DNA of 64,000 nucleotides from Achromobacter sp. UMC46. Lineage in GTDB: Bacteria > Pseudomonadota > Gammaproteobacteria > Burkholderiales > Burkholderiaceae_B. The stretch lies in assembly GCF_014170335.1 (NCBI RefSeq), contig NZ_LZZS01000038.1, positions 1-64,000 on the forward strand. Reading direction: 5' to 3'. Within the stretch, counting starts at the first letter, position 1. Each line of letters begins with the position of its first letter. This document shows, one piece after another, positions 26,483 to 35,504 of this stretch. The notes under the pieces were generated by a model, which searched no databases, was not told where the DNA came from, and saw only the letters and a list, made by a program, of their open reading frames with translations. The translations under genes were made by a program, and so were the position numbers.

Positions 26483-27628
26483 TCAGGACATCAACCGCAG
26501 TTGGCCGGGCGGCCCCGCCCGGCCTTCCTGATAGACCGCTTCCGTACGCCCGACGAACTGCGCCAGCGAGAATTCCCGCTGCGCCGTGTTGCGCGCCTCG
26601 ATGCCCATCCGCGCCACGACATCACGGTCCTTCAGGATTTCGGTCACGGTCTTCAGCACGCTGCCTACGGAATGGGGCGGCACCACCCAGCCGTTGCGGC
26701 CGTCCGTGACGTTCTCGGTCAGCCCGCCCACCTTGCTGACGATGACCGGCTTGCCGGACGCCATCATTTCGCGGCAGGCGAACGAAATCGTCTCCAGCCG
26801 CGACGACAGCACGAAGCCGACGTCCAATGCGGACAGGAAGGTCCCGACGTCTTCCAGCAGGCCGGTGAACACCACTTGCTCCGTCATGCCCAGGTCAGCC
26901 ACGCGCTGGCGCTGGCCGTCGTCGGGCTCCTTGCCGGCGATCAGGATCACGACCTGATCGCGCAGATAGTCGGGCAGCAGCGACACGGCAGTCACCATGT
27001 CCAGCCAGTTCTTGTAGCTGGCCGTGCCGGCGTTGCTGCCGATCACCAGCCGGCGGCGCATGGCCTCGGGCAACAGGTCGGCACGCGCCTGCCGCGCATC
27101 TTGCGCGCTGGCCGGCCGGAACTGCGCGGTGTCGACGCCGTTGTGCACGACGCGCAGGTCTTCGTCGCGGAACACGGAATCCTTCATGCGGCGGAACGTA
27201 TGCCCGCAGACGCAGATGACACGGTTCGTGCCCCATTTGGCGCGCATGCGCACGCCCAGGCTGTTTGCAGTGCGGTCGGTGTGCTGCGTCAGGACGATGA
27301 ACGGGCGCTTGGCGCCCATGCCGATCGTGGCCAGCATGCACAGGCGGTGGTCGGCCGATCCGTTTACATGGATCACGTCGAACTGTTCCTTGCGCAGCAG
27401 TGCGCGCAGGCGGCGTAGCGCGCTCAATTGCTGGAACGGCCGGCCTTTGAATTCGAGGTCGATCGAGTGCACGCCGGGCAAGGCGTGCGCTTCGGCCAGC
27501 AGGCGGCTGCTGCGGGGCGCGGCAACGGTGATCTGGGCGCGCTGCCGCAGCATGCGCGCCAGCGACATGACATAGGTCGTGTGGCCGCCGCCGTCGCCCT
27601 GATGGAAGTTGGTGTAGAGGATCTTCAT
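26483..27628 (-). CDS. Glycosyltransferase family 4 (probable LPS core)
   Basis: A 381-residue GT-B glycosyltransferase. The N-terminal glycine loop GDGGGHTTYVMSLARML binds the acceptor side. The C-terminal nucleotide-sugar domain has VIGSNAGTASYKNWLD and the E-x7-E region SRLETISFACREMMASGKPVIVS, where the second glutamate is shifted. ATG 27628 overlaps the stop of the WaaZ-like gene by 4 bp (ATGA). Pairing with a WaaZ-like gene points to lipopolysaccharide core decoration; the sugar donor is unknown. Confidence 0.9.
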   Translation of the reverse strand: MKILYTNFHQGDGGGHTTYVMSLARMLRQRAQITVAAPRSSRLLAEAHALPGVHSIDLEFKGRPFQQLSALRRLRALLRKEQFDVIHVNGSADHRLCMLATIGMGAKRPFIVLTQHTDRTANSLGVRMRAKWGTNRVICVCGHTFRRMKDSVFRDEDLRVVHNGVDTAQFRPASAQDARQARADLLPEAMRRRLVIGSNAGTASYKNWLDMVTAVSLLPDYLRDQVVILIAGKEPDDGQRQRVADLGMTEQVVFTGLLEDVGTFLSALDVGFVLSSRLETISFACREMMASGKPVIVSKVGGLTENVTDGRNGWVVPPHSVGSVLKTVTEILKDRDVVARMGIEARNTAQREFSLAQFVGRTEAVYQEGRAGPPGQLRLMS

Positions 27629-28638
27629 GATGTCAGGCCCGAGAGCAGATGCGGGGAAGCCGGGGATTCCGCTTGATTGAGCAAACAGCTCCAATGGCGC
27701 TTTTCGAACACGTCGTCGCCCAGGCGGCTGCCCGGCGACAGGTTGTAGACCTTGACGCCGCGCGCGCCGAGCAGCCGGCTGGCCTGGCGGAACGCGGGTT
27801 CGATATGACCCGCGAATTGGCGGTCCAGCGCCGTGGCAAGTTGCGCGCCCGCACTTTCGTAGAAACGCGGCCCGGCGCTGGCGGTGAGGTCCAGGCCATG
27901 CAGGTACAGCGTGCGGGCGCCCATCCAGGCCAGCAGCTGCAGCCCGGTATAAGCGACGGTGCCGCCGCCGAACAGTCCGCGCGCGGGATTCAAACTGAAG
28001 CCGTGCGCATGCTGCGGATTGCGGGCGTCGAACAGCACCAGCTCGGGGTCGCCGGCCAACTGCGCCTCAAGGGCGTCGGGGCTTGCCCGCGCCTGCAGGG
28101 CGCGCTGATGCACTTCTTCGAACAACACAATGCGGCAACGGATGGCGTCCGCGGCGAACAGGAAGGCGATCCAGCGGTACACCTCGGGGGTTACGAACAG
28201 CAGCAGATCCTGCGACAGCACATCGGCCACCAGGTCGCGCCGCCGCTTGACGAATCCGGCGTCCAGCATCGCGTAGTAGTGAAATCGCAGCGTTGGATAT
28301 TGACGGCGCAGCGCGACGGAACCGTTGACGCCCATGACGGCGCCAAGCCGGCATTGCGCGTAGTCGATCTGCGCCACCGACGGCCCGCTCAGGATCAGGT
28401 GCGCGTCGCCGCTGATGTCGCGCGGCACCTCGTCCATGGGCAACGTCCGAGGCCCCTTCACGCCCACCAGCTCGCATCCCACCAACCGCTCGCTGCCGTC
28501 GCGCCGAACTTTCACCAGTGGCCACAGCGTCTCGTTGTGCCGAAAGGCCCCGGGGCGCGTATAGCGGTAAAAATATCGGAAGCCCTTGGTCAAAGGGCGC
28601 GAGCAAAGCAAGCGAGGAACGAGGGCAACGCGGGGCAT
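27625..28638 (-). CDS. WaaZ-like lipopolysaccharide core protein
   Basis: A 337-residue protein whose landmark motifs line up, from memory, with enterobacterial WaaZ, needed to add a third Kdo to the inner core. They are LILSGPS (about residues 81-87), MGVNGSVAL, AMLDAGFVKRRRD, LHGLDLTASAGPRFYES and, near the C-terminus, VKVYNLSPGS. Here about 80 extra residues precede the first motif. It is cytosolic or membrane-associated and coupled by overlap to a GT4 gene. The exact sugar transferred is not shown by sequence, so no symbol is given. Confidence 0.72.
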   Translation of the reverse strand: MPRVALVPRLLCSRPLTKGFRYFYRYTRPGAFRHNETLWPLVKVRRDGSERLVGCELVGVKGPRTLPMDEVPRDISGDAHLILSGPSVAQIDYAQCRLGAVMGVNGSVALRRQYPTLRFHYYAMLDAGFVKRRRDLVADVLSQDLLLFVTPEVYRWIAFLFAADAIRCRIVLFEEVHQRALQARASPDALEAQLAGDPELVLFDARNPQHAHGFSLNPARGLFGGGTVAYTGLQLLAWMGARTLYLHGLDLTASAGPRFYESAGAQLATALDRQFAGHIEPAFRQASRLLGARGVKVYNLSPGSRLGDDVFEKRHWSCLLNQAESPASPHLLSGLTS

Positions 28639-28953
28639 GAACGGTGCCGCTGAAAGCGCGGCGAAACCTTACGAGCGGCCGATTCTACGCAGGCCACTTC
28701 GTCAAAGGCGCGTTCGAAACATTTGATATGTAACAGCGTTGAAGGACACTGTTCCCGCCCCTTTTTACCCGCTTTTCCCGGGCCGGAATGCGCCATCCCA
28801 CATTCCGGAACAAAGGCGTTCCCAACATTCGAATCCGCACCATTTCCGTGCATCTACACCGGTTATCGCACACCCCCGGCGCCGGCGCGGCACATGCCGC
28901 GCCCGTACGTCCCATTACGTTTTGCTCCAAAGCGACAGGGGATTGAAAGTGGA
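28639..28953. other. Intergenic region upstream of the LPS pair, with an inverted repeat
   Basis: A 315-bp gap between two minus-strand units. It contains the perfect inverted repeat CCGGAATG (28783-28790) / CATTCCGG (28801-28808) with a 10-base loop. There is no T-run on the relevant strand, so it is not a standard terminator; it could be an operator or an RNA hairpin. No short coding region is convincing here. Confidence 0.5.
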
Positions 28954-29787
28954 TCAGGCGCCGTTTCTGGGCCACAGCACCGGAAATAGCGGATGCGCCA
29001 ACGGCGCCCCGGCGGGCAGGCATTCGGCCAGCCCCGGGAACTCGGGCGAGGTGCGCCACGGGCGCGGCGCATGCCGCATGTCTTCGCCCAGGAAGCGCAG
29101 CGAAAACGCGCGCCGGCGCCGGTTGCCGCCCACGCCACCCGCGGCGTGCAGCGTCAGCATATGGAAGAACACGGCGTCGCCCGGTTGCAGTTCCCAGCCC
29201 AGGATGTTCCAGGCCGAACGGTCCGCTTCGATGTCGGGCAGATCCGCCAGGCTGCCTTCGGGGAACCAGCGTGCCTGATTGTCCAGGAACGTGCGCGGCA
29301 TCAGCCACGGCCCCCGATGCGACCCTGCCACGAACTCCAGCGTGGACTCGCGCGCCACCGGATCCACCGGCATCCACATGCTGCAGTTCTGCCTGCCTTC
29401 CACGTTGTAATAGGGCTGGTCTTGATGCCAGGGGGTCGGCTGGCGCGTGTTGGGCTCCTTGACCAGCAGATGGTCGTGATAAAGGCGCGCGCTTGGGCAG
29501 CCCATCAGTTGCGCGGCCACCGACCCCACGCGGCTGTCGAAGATGAACCGGCGGTAGTCGTCGTTCTCGGTCCAATTGCAAAAATCCTCGAAGAACCAGC
29601 CAGGGTCGTCCGCACTGCTGGCGACCTTGGCGCGCGGGCTGGGCGCCGCCAGGTTCGATTCGATGCCGCGCGTCAACAGCGCGACTTCGTCAGGCGTGAA
29701 CAACTGGCGCACGCAGATCGCGCCATCTTGCTGAAAGGCCTGGATCATCAAGGCGGGAAGTTCGAATTCATGATGGTTCGGCAACAT
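28954..29787 (-). CDS. PhyH-family Fe(II)/2-oxoglutarate dioxygenase
   Basis: A 277-residue phytanoyl-CoA-dioxygenase-family protein. The iron triad is visible as His121-x-Asp123 (TPWHQDQPYYN) and distal His214 (LTLHAAGG), and the 2-oxoglutarate-binding arginine follows in RRRAFSLRF. The family hydroxylates diverse small molecules, including ectoine (EctD). It starts after a perfect AGGAGG, only 16 bp downstream of an amino-acid permease gene. I infer that it may hydroxylate the amino acid that permease imports; the substrate is not determined. Confidence 0.88.
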   Translation of the reverse strand: MLPNHHEFELPALMIQAFQQDGAICVRQLFTPDEVALLTRGIESNLAAPSPRAKVASSADDPGWFFEDFCNWTENDDYRRFIFDSRVGSVAAQLMGCPSARLYHDHLLVKEPNTRQPTPWHQDQPYYNVEGRQNCSMWMPVDPVARESTLEFVAGSHRGPWLMPRTFLDNQARWFPEGSLADLPDIEADRSAWNILGWELQPGDAVFFHMLTLHAAGGVGGNRRRRAFSLRFLGEDMRHAPRPWRTSPEFPGLAECLPAGAPLAHPLFPVLWPRNGA

Positions 29788-29803
29788 GGGTTCCTCCTGA
29801 AAA

Positions 29804-31207
29804 TCACGGATTCCGGGATGACGGCTGCGGGCCGCCGGAACGGTTCGGCCGACCCCACAGCCAATACGCCACGGTCAGCAGGGCCAGCCAGCCCGCGCCG
29901 ACGAAGAGCGCCAGGCGGGTGTCCGGAAACACGCCCAGCACGACAAAGATGAACAGCATGAAGACAATGGCCAGGATCTGCCCGTAAGGCCAGAACGGCA
30001 CCGGGAATTGCAGCGCTGCGGCCTCGGGCGCACTCAGCTCGCGCCGCATCGCGACTTGCGACAACAGGATCATCAGCCATACCCATACGACCGAAAACGT
30101 GACCATCGACGCGAAGGCCATGAACAGCTGGCCGGGCAGCAGGTAGTTCAGCACCACGCCGCCCAGCAAAGCCACGCCCATCACCAGCACCGTCATCCAC
30201 GGCACGCCGAAACGCGACAACCGCGAAAACACCAACGGCGCCTGGCCGTTGGCGGCCATGCCGTAGAGCATGCGTCCCGTGGAGAAGATGTCGCTGTTGA
30301 TGGCCGATATCACGGCCGATATCACGACCAGGTTCAATACCGTGGCCGCCGAATCCAGCCCCAAGCGGCTGAATATCTGCACGAAGGGGCTGCTGTCGCC
30401 GGTGATGCCGGGCCACGGAAAAATGGCCATCAGCACTGTCAGGGTCAGCACATAGAACAGCAGAATGCGCAGCGGCACCGAGTTGATCGCGCGGGGGATC
30501 ATGCGCTGCGGATCGCGGGCCTCGCCGGCCGTCATGCCGATGACTTCGATGCCCCCGAACGCGAACATCACGACCGAGAACGATGCGATCATGCCCTGCA
30601 CGCCGTTCGGGAAGAAGCCGCCGTGCCGCCACAAGTTGGAAAAGCCCGATGCGCCCGCCGCCACGGTGCCGCCGGGCTGGATCCCGGCCAGCAACACCCC
30701 CAAGCCCGCCGAGATCATGGCGACGATGGCCACGACCTTCAACAGCGACAACCAGAATTCAAGCTCGCCGAAGACCCGCACGGAACACAGGTTCAGCCCG
30801 CCGATCACCAGCACGATGCCCAGCACCCAGATCCAGCGCGGGGTGTCCGGGAACCAGAAGCCCATGTACAGGCCAAACACGGTGACGTCGGCCAGGCATA
30901 CCATCAGCATCGAGAACGCGTAGCTCCAGCCGGTCAGGAAACCCAGGTAGGGTCCCAGATAGCGCGTAGCGTAGTGGCCGAACGACCCCGACACCGGCGT
31001 CCTGACCGCCATTTCGCCCAACGCGCGCATCGTCAGGAAGATGGCGGCCCCGCCAATCAGATAAGCCAGCAGCACAGACGGCCCCGCGCGCTGAATCGCG
31101 CCCGCCGATCCATAGAACAGCCCCGTGCCGATCGCCGACCCCAACGCCATGAAACGAATGTGCCGCGCGTTCAAGCCGCGCCGCAACTGCGAACCCGCCT
31201 GGTTCAT
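29804..31207 (-). CDS. Amino-acid permease (AAT family), paralogue of the hut permease
   Basis: A 467-residue, roughly 12-helix permease. GLNARHIRFMALGSAIGTG and PVSGSFGHYATRYLGP match the hut-operon permease almost residue for residue, so the two arose by duplication. ATG 31207 is chosen, preceded by a GGGGGG ribosome site; the open frame upstream to 31384 has no homologous sequence. It forms a tight operon with the PhyH dioxygenase and is divergent from the GTPase gene. The substrate may differ from histidine. Confidence 0.9.
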   Translation of the reverse strand: MNQAGSQLRRGLNARHIRFMALGSAIGTGLFYGSAGAIQRAGPSVLLAYLIGGAAIFLTMRALGEMAVRTPVSGSFGHYATRYLGPYLGFLTGWSYAFSMLMVCLADVTVFGLYMGFWFPDTPRWIWVLGIVLVIGGLNLCSVRVFGELEFWLSLLKVVAIVAMISAGLGVLLAGIQPGGTVAAGASGFSNLWRHGGFFPNGVQGMIASFSVVMFAFGGIEVIGMTAGEARDPQRMIPRAINSVPLRILLFYVLTLTVLMAIFPWPGITGDSSPFVQIFSRLGLDSAATVLNLVVISAVISAINSDIFSTGRMLYGMAANGQAPLVFSRLSRFGVPWMTVLVMGVALLGGVVLNYLLPGQLFMAFASMVTFSVVWVWLMILLSQVAMRRELSAPEAAALQFPVPFWPYGQILAIVFMLFIFVVLGVFPDTRLALFVGAGWLALLTVAYWLWGRPNRSGGPQPSSRNP

Positions 31208-31359
31208 ATGCCCCCCGGTTTTATTGTTATGAACGTCCCGCGCATCAAGGCGCACCAGGATCTTCTCCCAAGCCGCGTGCAAAATCCGATAAGCGCACGC
31301 AAATCGGACGCATCTGATATCGTTCCCCCATCTCCAACCGGCTTTTCCGCCATCGACCG

Positions 31360-32469
31360 ATGAACCCCTTCCGCCCCGACTCACCCGCCCTGCAGGACGC
31401 CATCGCCGATGCCATCAGCACGGCGACCCGCGGCGCCGGCCGCGTGAACATCCTGATCGCCGGCAAGACGGGCGTGGGCAAAAGCACGCTGATCAATGCG
31501 GTGTTCCGCGGCGAACTGGCCAAGACCGGCGCGGGCAAGCCCGTCACCCAGTCCACCCAGGCCTACAGCAAGCCCGGCCATCCGCTCACCATCATCGATA
31601 CCCGCGGCCTGGAGGTCGGCGACTACGCGCGCTCGCGCCAGCAGTTGACCGACCTGATCCAGGAACGCGCCGCGTCCGACGACCAGGACAAGCACCTGCA
31701 TGTGGCGTGGCTCTGCATCCAGGACAGCAGCCACCGCGTCGAAGACGCCGAGATCGAACTGTGCGACATGCTGGCCAACGCCGGCATCCCCGTCATCGCC
31801 GTGCTGACCAAGGCCCGCAAGAACAGCCCCTTCGTGGACGAGGCGCGCAAGCTGCTGCCGCGCGCCAAGGATGTCGTCGCGGTGCGCGCGCTGCCGGAAT
31901 GGATCGAAGAGCTGGACGCCGAATTGCCGCCGATGGGGCTGGACACGCTGATCGGGGTCACGGCCGAGTTCATCCCCGAAGGCCAGCAGCGCGCCTACGC
32001 CAACGCCTTGTCCACGCGCAACAAGAAGGCCCTGGAAGTAAAAAAAAAGCGGGCTGAGATAGAGGTGAACATCGCGGCGGGCCTGGCCGCGTCGGCCGCC
32101 GCCGCGCCGATTCCGTTCTCGGACGCTTTCGCGCTGGTGCCGATCCAGGTGGGCATGATCGCCAAGATCGGCATCACGTTCGGCATGGAGCTGGACACCA
32201 CCGCGATCACGACCTTGGTGACGTCCACGCTGGGCGCGTCCGCCGCCACGCTGATCGGGCGCTCGGTCGTGTCGAGCATGCTGAAGTTCATCCCGGGCGC
32301 GGGCAGCGCGGTGGGCGGCACCATCGCCGCCACTACCGCCGGCGCCATCACCAAGCTGATGGGCAACGCCTATGTGGCGGTGCTGTACGACTTCTGCCAG
32401 AAGAACCCCGGCAAAGACATCGATATCGGAATGATCGCGCAGGCGCTGAAACAGCGGGTGAAGCTGTAG
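31360..32469 (+). CDS. Era/Obg-like P-loop GTPase with C-terminal hydrophobic domain
   Basis: A 369-residue GTPase. G1 is GKTGVGKST (35-43), G3 is DTRG (80-83) and the G4 position is TKAR rather than N/TKxD. After a short helical linker the C-terminal part is alanine/glycine-rich and hydrophobic (AAGLAASAAAAPIPF; AAATLIGRSVVSSML), like DUF697-type membrane-associated GTPases. Function is unknown. A run of nine A (32040-32048) encodes KKK in the linker; slippage there would disrupt the C-terminal domain. It is transcribed away from the permease and convergent with the serine hydrolase, 28 bp apart. Confidence 0.85.
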   Translation: MNPFRPDSPALQDAIADAISTATRGAGRVNILIAGKTGVGKSTLINAVFRGELAKTGAGKPVTQSTQAYSKPGHPLTIIDTRGLEVGDYARSRQQLTDLIQERAASDDQDKHLHVAWLCIQDSSHRVEDAEIELCDMLANAGIPVIAVLTKARKNSPFVDEARKLLPRAKDVVAVRALPEWIEELDAELPPMGLDTLIGVTAEFIPEGQQRAYANALSTRNKKALEVKKKRAEIEVNIAAGLAASAAAAPIPFSDAFALVPIQVGMIAKIGITFGMELDTTAITTLVTSTLGASAATLIGRSVVSSMLKFIPGAGSAVGGTIAATTAGAITKLMGNAYVAVLYDFCQKNPGKDIDIGMIAQALKQRVKL

Positions 32470-32497
32470 CGCCAGCCGGTCTTGCGCGAAGGCGCGG

Positions 32498-33631
32498 TCA
32501 GAACGCCCGGGCCAGCGCGGCGAAGAAGGCGTCGTCGTTGATCTCGACGCGCTTCTTGTAGCTGGGCTTGCCGCGCGCGCTCAGCACCACGGCAACGAGA
32601 TTGTGCGCCGGATTGATGTGGATGAACTGGCCATAGATGCCTTCGGCCTGGAAGGCGCCCGCCAGGGCGGGGTCCTTCAGTTCCGGCACCCACCACATGT
32701 AGCCGTACGGGATCTCGGTGTCGCCGATGCGGTAAGGCGCGCCCGCCTGCGCCACCCAGCCGTCCGGCAGCAGGCGGTCGCCGTCCACCTGCCCGCCTTC
32801 CAGCACGAATTGCCCGAAGCGCGCGTAGTCGCGCAACGTCGCGTTCATGCCGCTGCCCGAGATCGTCATGCCCCCGGGGCATTCCGCCCACCAGGTGGCA
32901 TCGGACTCCATGCCGATGCGCGACCACAGCCGGGAATGCAGGTAATCGACCAAGCGCATTCCCGTCGCGCCTTCCATCACCGCGCTCAGCAGATACGATT
33001 CGCCCGTGTTGTAGGCCCACGCCTGGCCGGCGGGCTGGCGCGCCGGCAGGCCCTTCATGAACTCGCGGATGCCGCCCGGCTGCCAACGGGTCTGGATGTC
33101 CAGCAGCTGGCGGCGTTCGGAGGCCGGATCGCCGTAGTCTTCATTCCATTGCACGCCCGAGCACATGCGCAGCATCTGGCGCAACGAAACCTCGCGGTAG
33201 ACGCCGCCCAGCTCCGCGTACTTCGTCACCGGGTCGTCAAGCGAATCGATCAGGCCTTCCTTCAGCGCCACGCCCACCAGCGTGGCCGCCACTGACTTGG
33301 CCAGCGAACACGAGTTCCAGCGGGTCTCCGGCGCAATGCCGCGCTGGTAGGTCTCGAACGCGACCTGCCCGTCCTTCATGACCAGCAGTCCGGCCACGCC
33401 GTTGACCGCCAGATAGTCGTACAGGTCGAAGACGCGCCCCTGGTCCTGGATGCGCAAGGCCGGCAGGCCGCCGGGCCGCAGCGGCAGGTCGCGCACGCGC
33501 TGGCCGCGCGCCACGGTGTCGGAGGCGAACCAGCCGGGGTCGCTGGACAGCGCCAGCGTCAGTTCGTCGGGAAGCAGGGTGCCGTCGTAGAACCGCATCA
33601 GGTGCGATTTGAGGGCGGGAGTCATGGGCAT
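32498..33631 (-). CDS. Serine hydrolase of the beta-lactamase/NylB fold
   Basis: A 377-residue cytosolic hydrolase (no signal peptide) of the class C beta-lactamase / 6-aminohexanoate-dimer-hydrolase group. Ser109-Leu-Ala-Lys112 (CSLAKS) is the nucleophile motif and Tyr207 (WAYNTGE) the general-base region. GGAA 6 bases upstream favours ATG 33631 over 33658. It is the last gene of the operon, 61 bp after the ABC ATPase. Together with a peptide importer and amine-oxidising enzymes, amide or peptide-bond hydrolysis of the imported compound is a reasonable inference. Confidence 0.88.
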   Translation of the reverse strand: MPMTPALKSHLMRFYDGTLLPDELTLALSSDPGWFASDTVARGQRVRDLPLRPGGLPALRIQDQGRVFDLYDYLAVNGVAGLLVMKDGQVAFETYQRGIAPETRWNSCSLAKSVAATLVGVALKEGLIDSLDDPVTKYAELGGVYREVSLRQMLRMCSGVQWNEDYGDPASERRQLLDIQTRWQPGGIREFMKGLPARQPAGQAWAYNTGESYLLSAVMEGATGMRLVDYLHSRLWSRIGMESDATWWAECPGGMTISGSGMNATLRDYARFGQFVLEGGQVDGDRLLPDGWVAQAGAPYRIGDTEIPYGYMWWVPELKDPALAGAFQAEGIYGQFIHINPAHNLVAVVLSARGKPSYKKRVEINDDAFFAALARAF

Positions 33632-33692
33632 GGCGGATTCCGGATTTGAATGATTCATCGGGGCGGTCGAACAGCGCGCGGCATGCGCGGCT

Positions 33693-35504
33693 TTAGTCGT
33701 CCCGCATCACGAAGTGTCCTGGCGCGACCTCTTGGTAGCGCCGTTGGGGCGGCGTGTAGCCGGGCGGGCGCAAGGTGTGCCGGATCTCGTCCTGGGCCAG
33801 GTTGCGCGGCGCCCTCGGCGCCCCCGGGTCGGCCACCGGCACCGCGTCCAGCAAGCGCCGGGTATAGGGATGTTGCGGGTCGTAGAGCACCGCGGCGCGC
33901 GAGCCGATTTCGACGATTTCGCCCATGTACATCACCGCCACGCGGTGGCTGACGCGTTCGACGACCGCCATGTCGTGCGAGATGAACAGATAGGCCAGCC
34001 CCATGTCCTGCTGCAGCTTCAGCATCAGGTTGATGACCTGCGCCTTGATGGACACATCCAGCGCGGACACGGCTTCGTCGGCCACCAGCAGCGACGGGCC
34101 CAGCGCCAGGCTGCGGGCGATGCAGATGCGCTGCCGCTGCCCGCCGGAGAATTCCTGTGGATAGCGGCGGCCGGCGTCGCTGTCCAGCCCCACGCAGGCC
34201 AGCAGTTCGGCGACGCGGGCGCGCAGCGCGTCGCCCTTGCAGACCTTGTTCACGATCAACGGGCTGGCCACGGCCGCCGCGACGGTCTTGCGCGGGTTCA
34301 GGCTGGAAAAAGGGTCCTGGAACACCATCTGCACATGGCGCGCCATGGCGCCGCGGTCGCGCCGCCCGGCGGCGTGGATATCGTGGCCGTTGACCCGCAC
34401 CTGGCCCGAGGTCGGCGTCAGCAGGTTCATGATGCTGCGGCCGATCGTGGACTTCCCACAACCCGACTCGCCCACCAGCGCCAGGGTCTCGCCGGGCTGC
34501 ACGCTGAACGACACGTTCTCGACCGCATGCACCATCCCCCGGTCGCGCGACAGCAGGCCGGAGCCCATGCGGTAGCGCATCGTCAGGCCCTGGACCTCCA
34601 GCGCGGGCGGGACGTCCGCGCGCACGGTGTCGGCGGCCTCGGCGGCGGGCGTCTTCGCGCCCGTCTGCCGGTCGATAGCCGGAAACGGCAGCGGACGCGC
34701 CACGGCCTTCATGGCGCCCAGGCGCGGCACGGCCGCCAGCAGGGCGCGGGTATAGGGCTCGGCGGGCGCATCGAAAATGCGAGCGGTGGCGCCGCATTCG
34801 ATCTGCTCTCCGCCACACATCACCACCATGCGGTCCGCCACTTCCGCCACCACGCCCATGTCGTGCGTGATAAACAGCACCGACATGCCGTCGTCCTGCT
34901 GCAATTCGCGGATCAGGGCCAGGATCTGGGCCTGGATCGTGACGTCCAGCGCCGTGGTGGGTTCGTCGGCGATCAGCAGCCGGGGCCGGCAGGCCAGCGC
35001 CATGGCGATCATGACGCGTTGGCGCATGCCGCCCGACAGCTGGAACGGATAGTCTTTCAAGCGCGTCGCCGCCGCCGGGATACGCACCTTCTCCAGCAGG
35101 CGAAGCGCCTCGGCCTGCGCCGCGGCCCAATCCAGGCCCCGGTGCAGCATCAGCGATTCGCCCACCTGGAAGCCGATGGTGCGCACCGGGTTCAGGCTGG
35201 TCATGGGCTCTTGGAAGATCATGGCGATATCCGCGCCGCGGATCTTGCGCATCTCGCGTTCAGGCAAGGCCAGCAGGTCGCGGCCGTCCAGCATGACGCT
35301 GCCCGACAGCTGCGTGTCGCGCGGGTCCAGCAAGCGCATGATGGACATGGCCGTGACGCTTTTGCCCGACCCCGATTCCCCCACGACGGCCAGCGTCTCC
35401 CGAGGCGCCACCTCGAAGTCCAGCCCGTTGACGACCGTCTTCCACCCGCCCGGCACCCGGAACCGGGTGTGAAGGCCGGCGACGCGAAGCACGGGCGCGT
35501 TCAC
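33693..35504 (-). CDS. Fused double ABC-transporter ATPase (GsiA/DppDF type)
   Basis: A 603-residue protein with two complete nucleotide-binding domains in one chain. The first has GESGSGKS, LSGGMRQRV and LLIADEPTTALD. The second has GESGCGKST, FSGGQRQRI and LLVADEAVSALD, followed by an oligopeptide-type C-terminal extension. It powers a peptide-type importer whose binding protein and permeases lie on the opposite strand at 40322-43832. The start is GTG at 35504, overlapping the aldehyde dehydrogenase stop by 4 bp (GTGA). Confidence 0.95.
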   Translation of the reverse strand: MNAPVLRVAGLHTRFRVPGGWKTVVNGLDFEVAPRETLAVVGESGSGKSVTAMSIMRLLDPRDTQLSGSVMLDGRDLLALPEREMRKIRGADIAMIFQEPMTSLNPVRTIGFQVGESLMLHRGLDWAAAQAEALRLLEKVRIPAAATRLKDYPFQLSGGMRQRVMIAMALACRPRLLIADEPTTALDVTIQAQILALIRELQQDDGMSVLFITHDMGVVAEVADRMVVMCGGEQIECGATARIFDAPAEPYTRALLAAVPRLGAMKAVARPLPFPAIDRQTGAKTPAAEAADTVRADVPPALEVQGLTMRYRMGSGLLSRDRGMVHAVENVSFSVQPGETLALVGESGCGKSTIGRSIMNLLTPTSGQVRVNGHDIHAAGRRDRGAMARHVQMVFQDPFSSLNPRKTVAAAVASPLIVNKVCKGDALRARVAELLACVGLDSDAGRRYPQEFSGGQRQRICIARSLALGPSLLVADEAVSALDVSIKAQVINLMLKLQQDMGLAYLFISHDMAVVERVSHRVAVMYMGEIVEIGSRAAVLYDPQHPYTRRLLDAVPVADPGAPRAPRNLAQDEIRHTLRPPGYTPPQRRYQEVAPGHFVMRDD

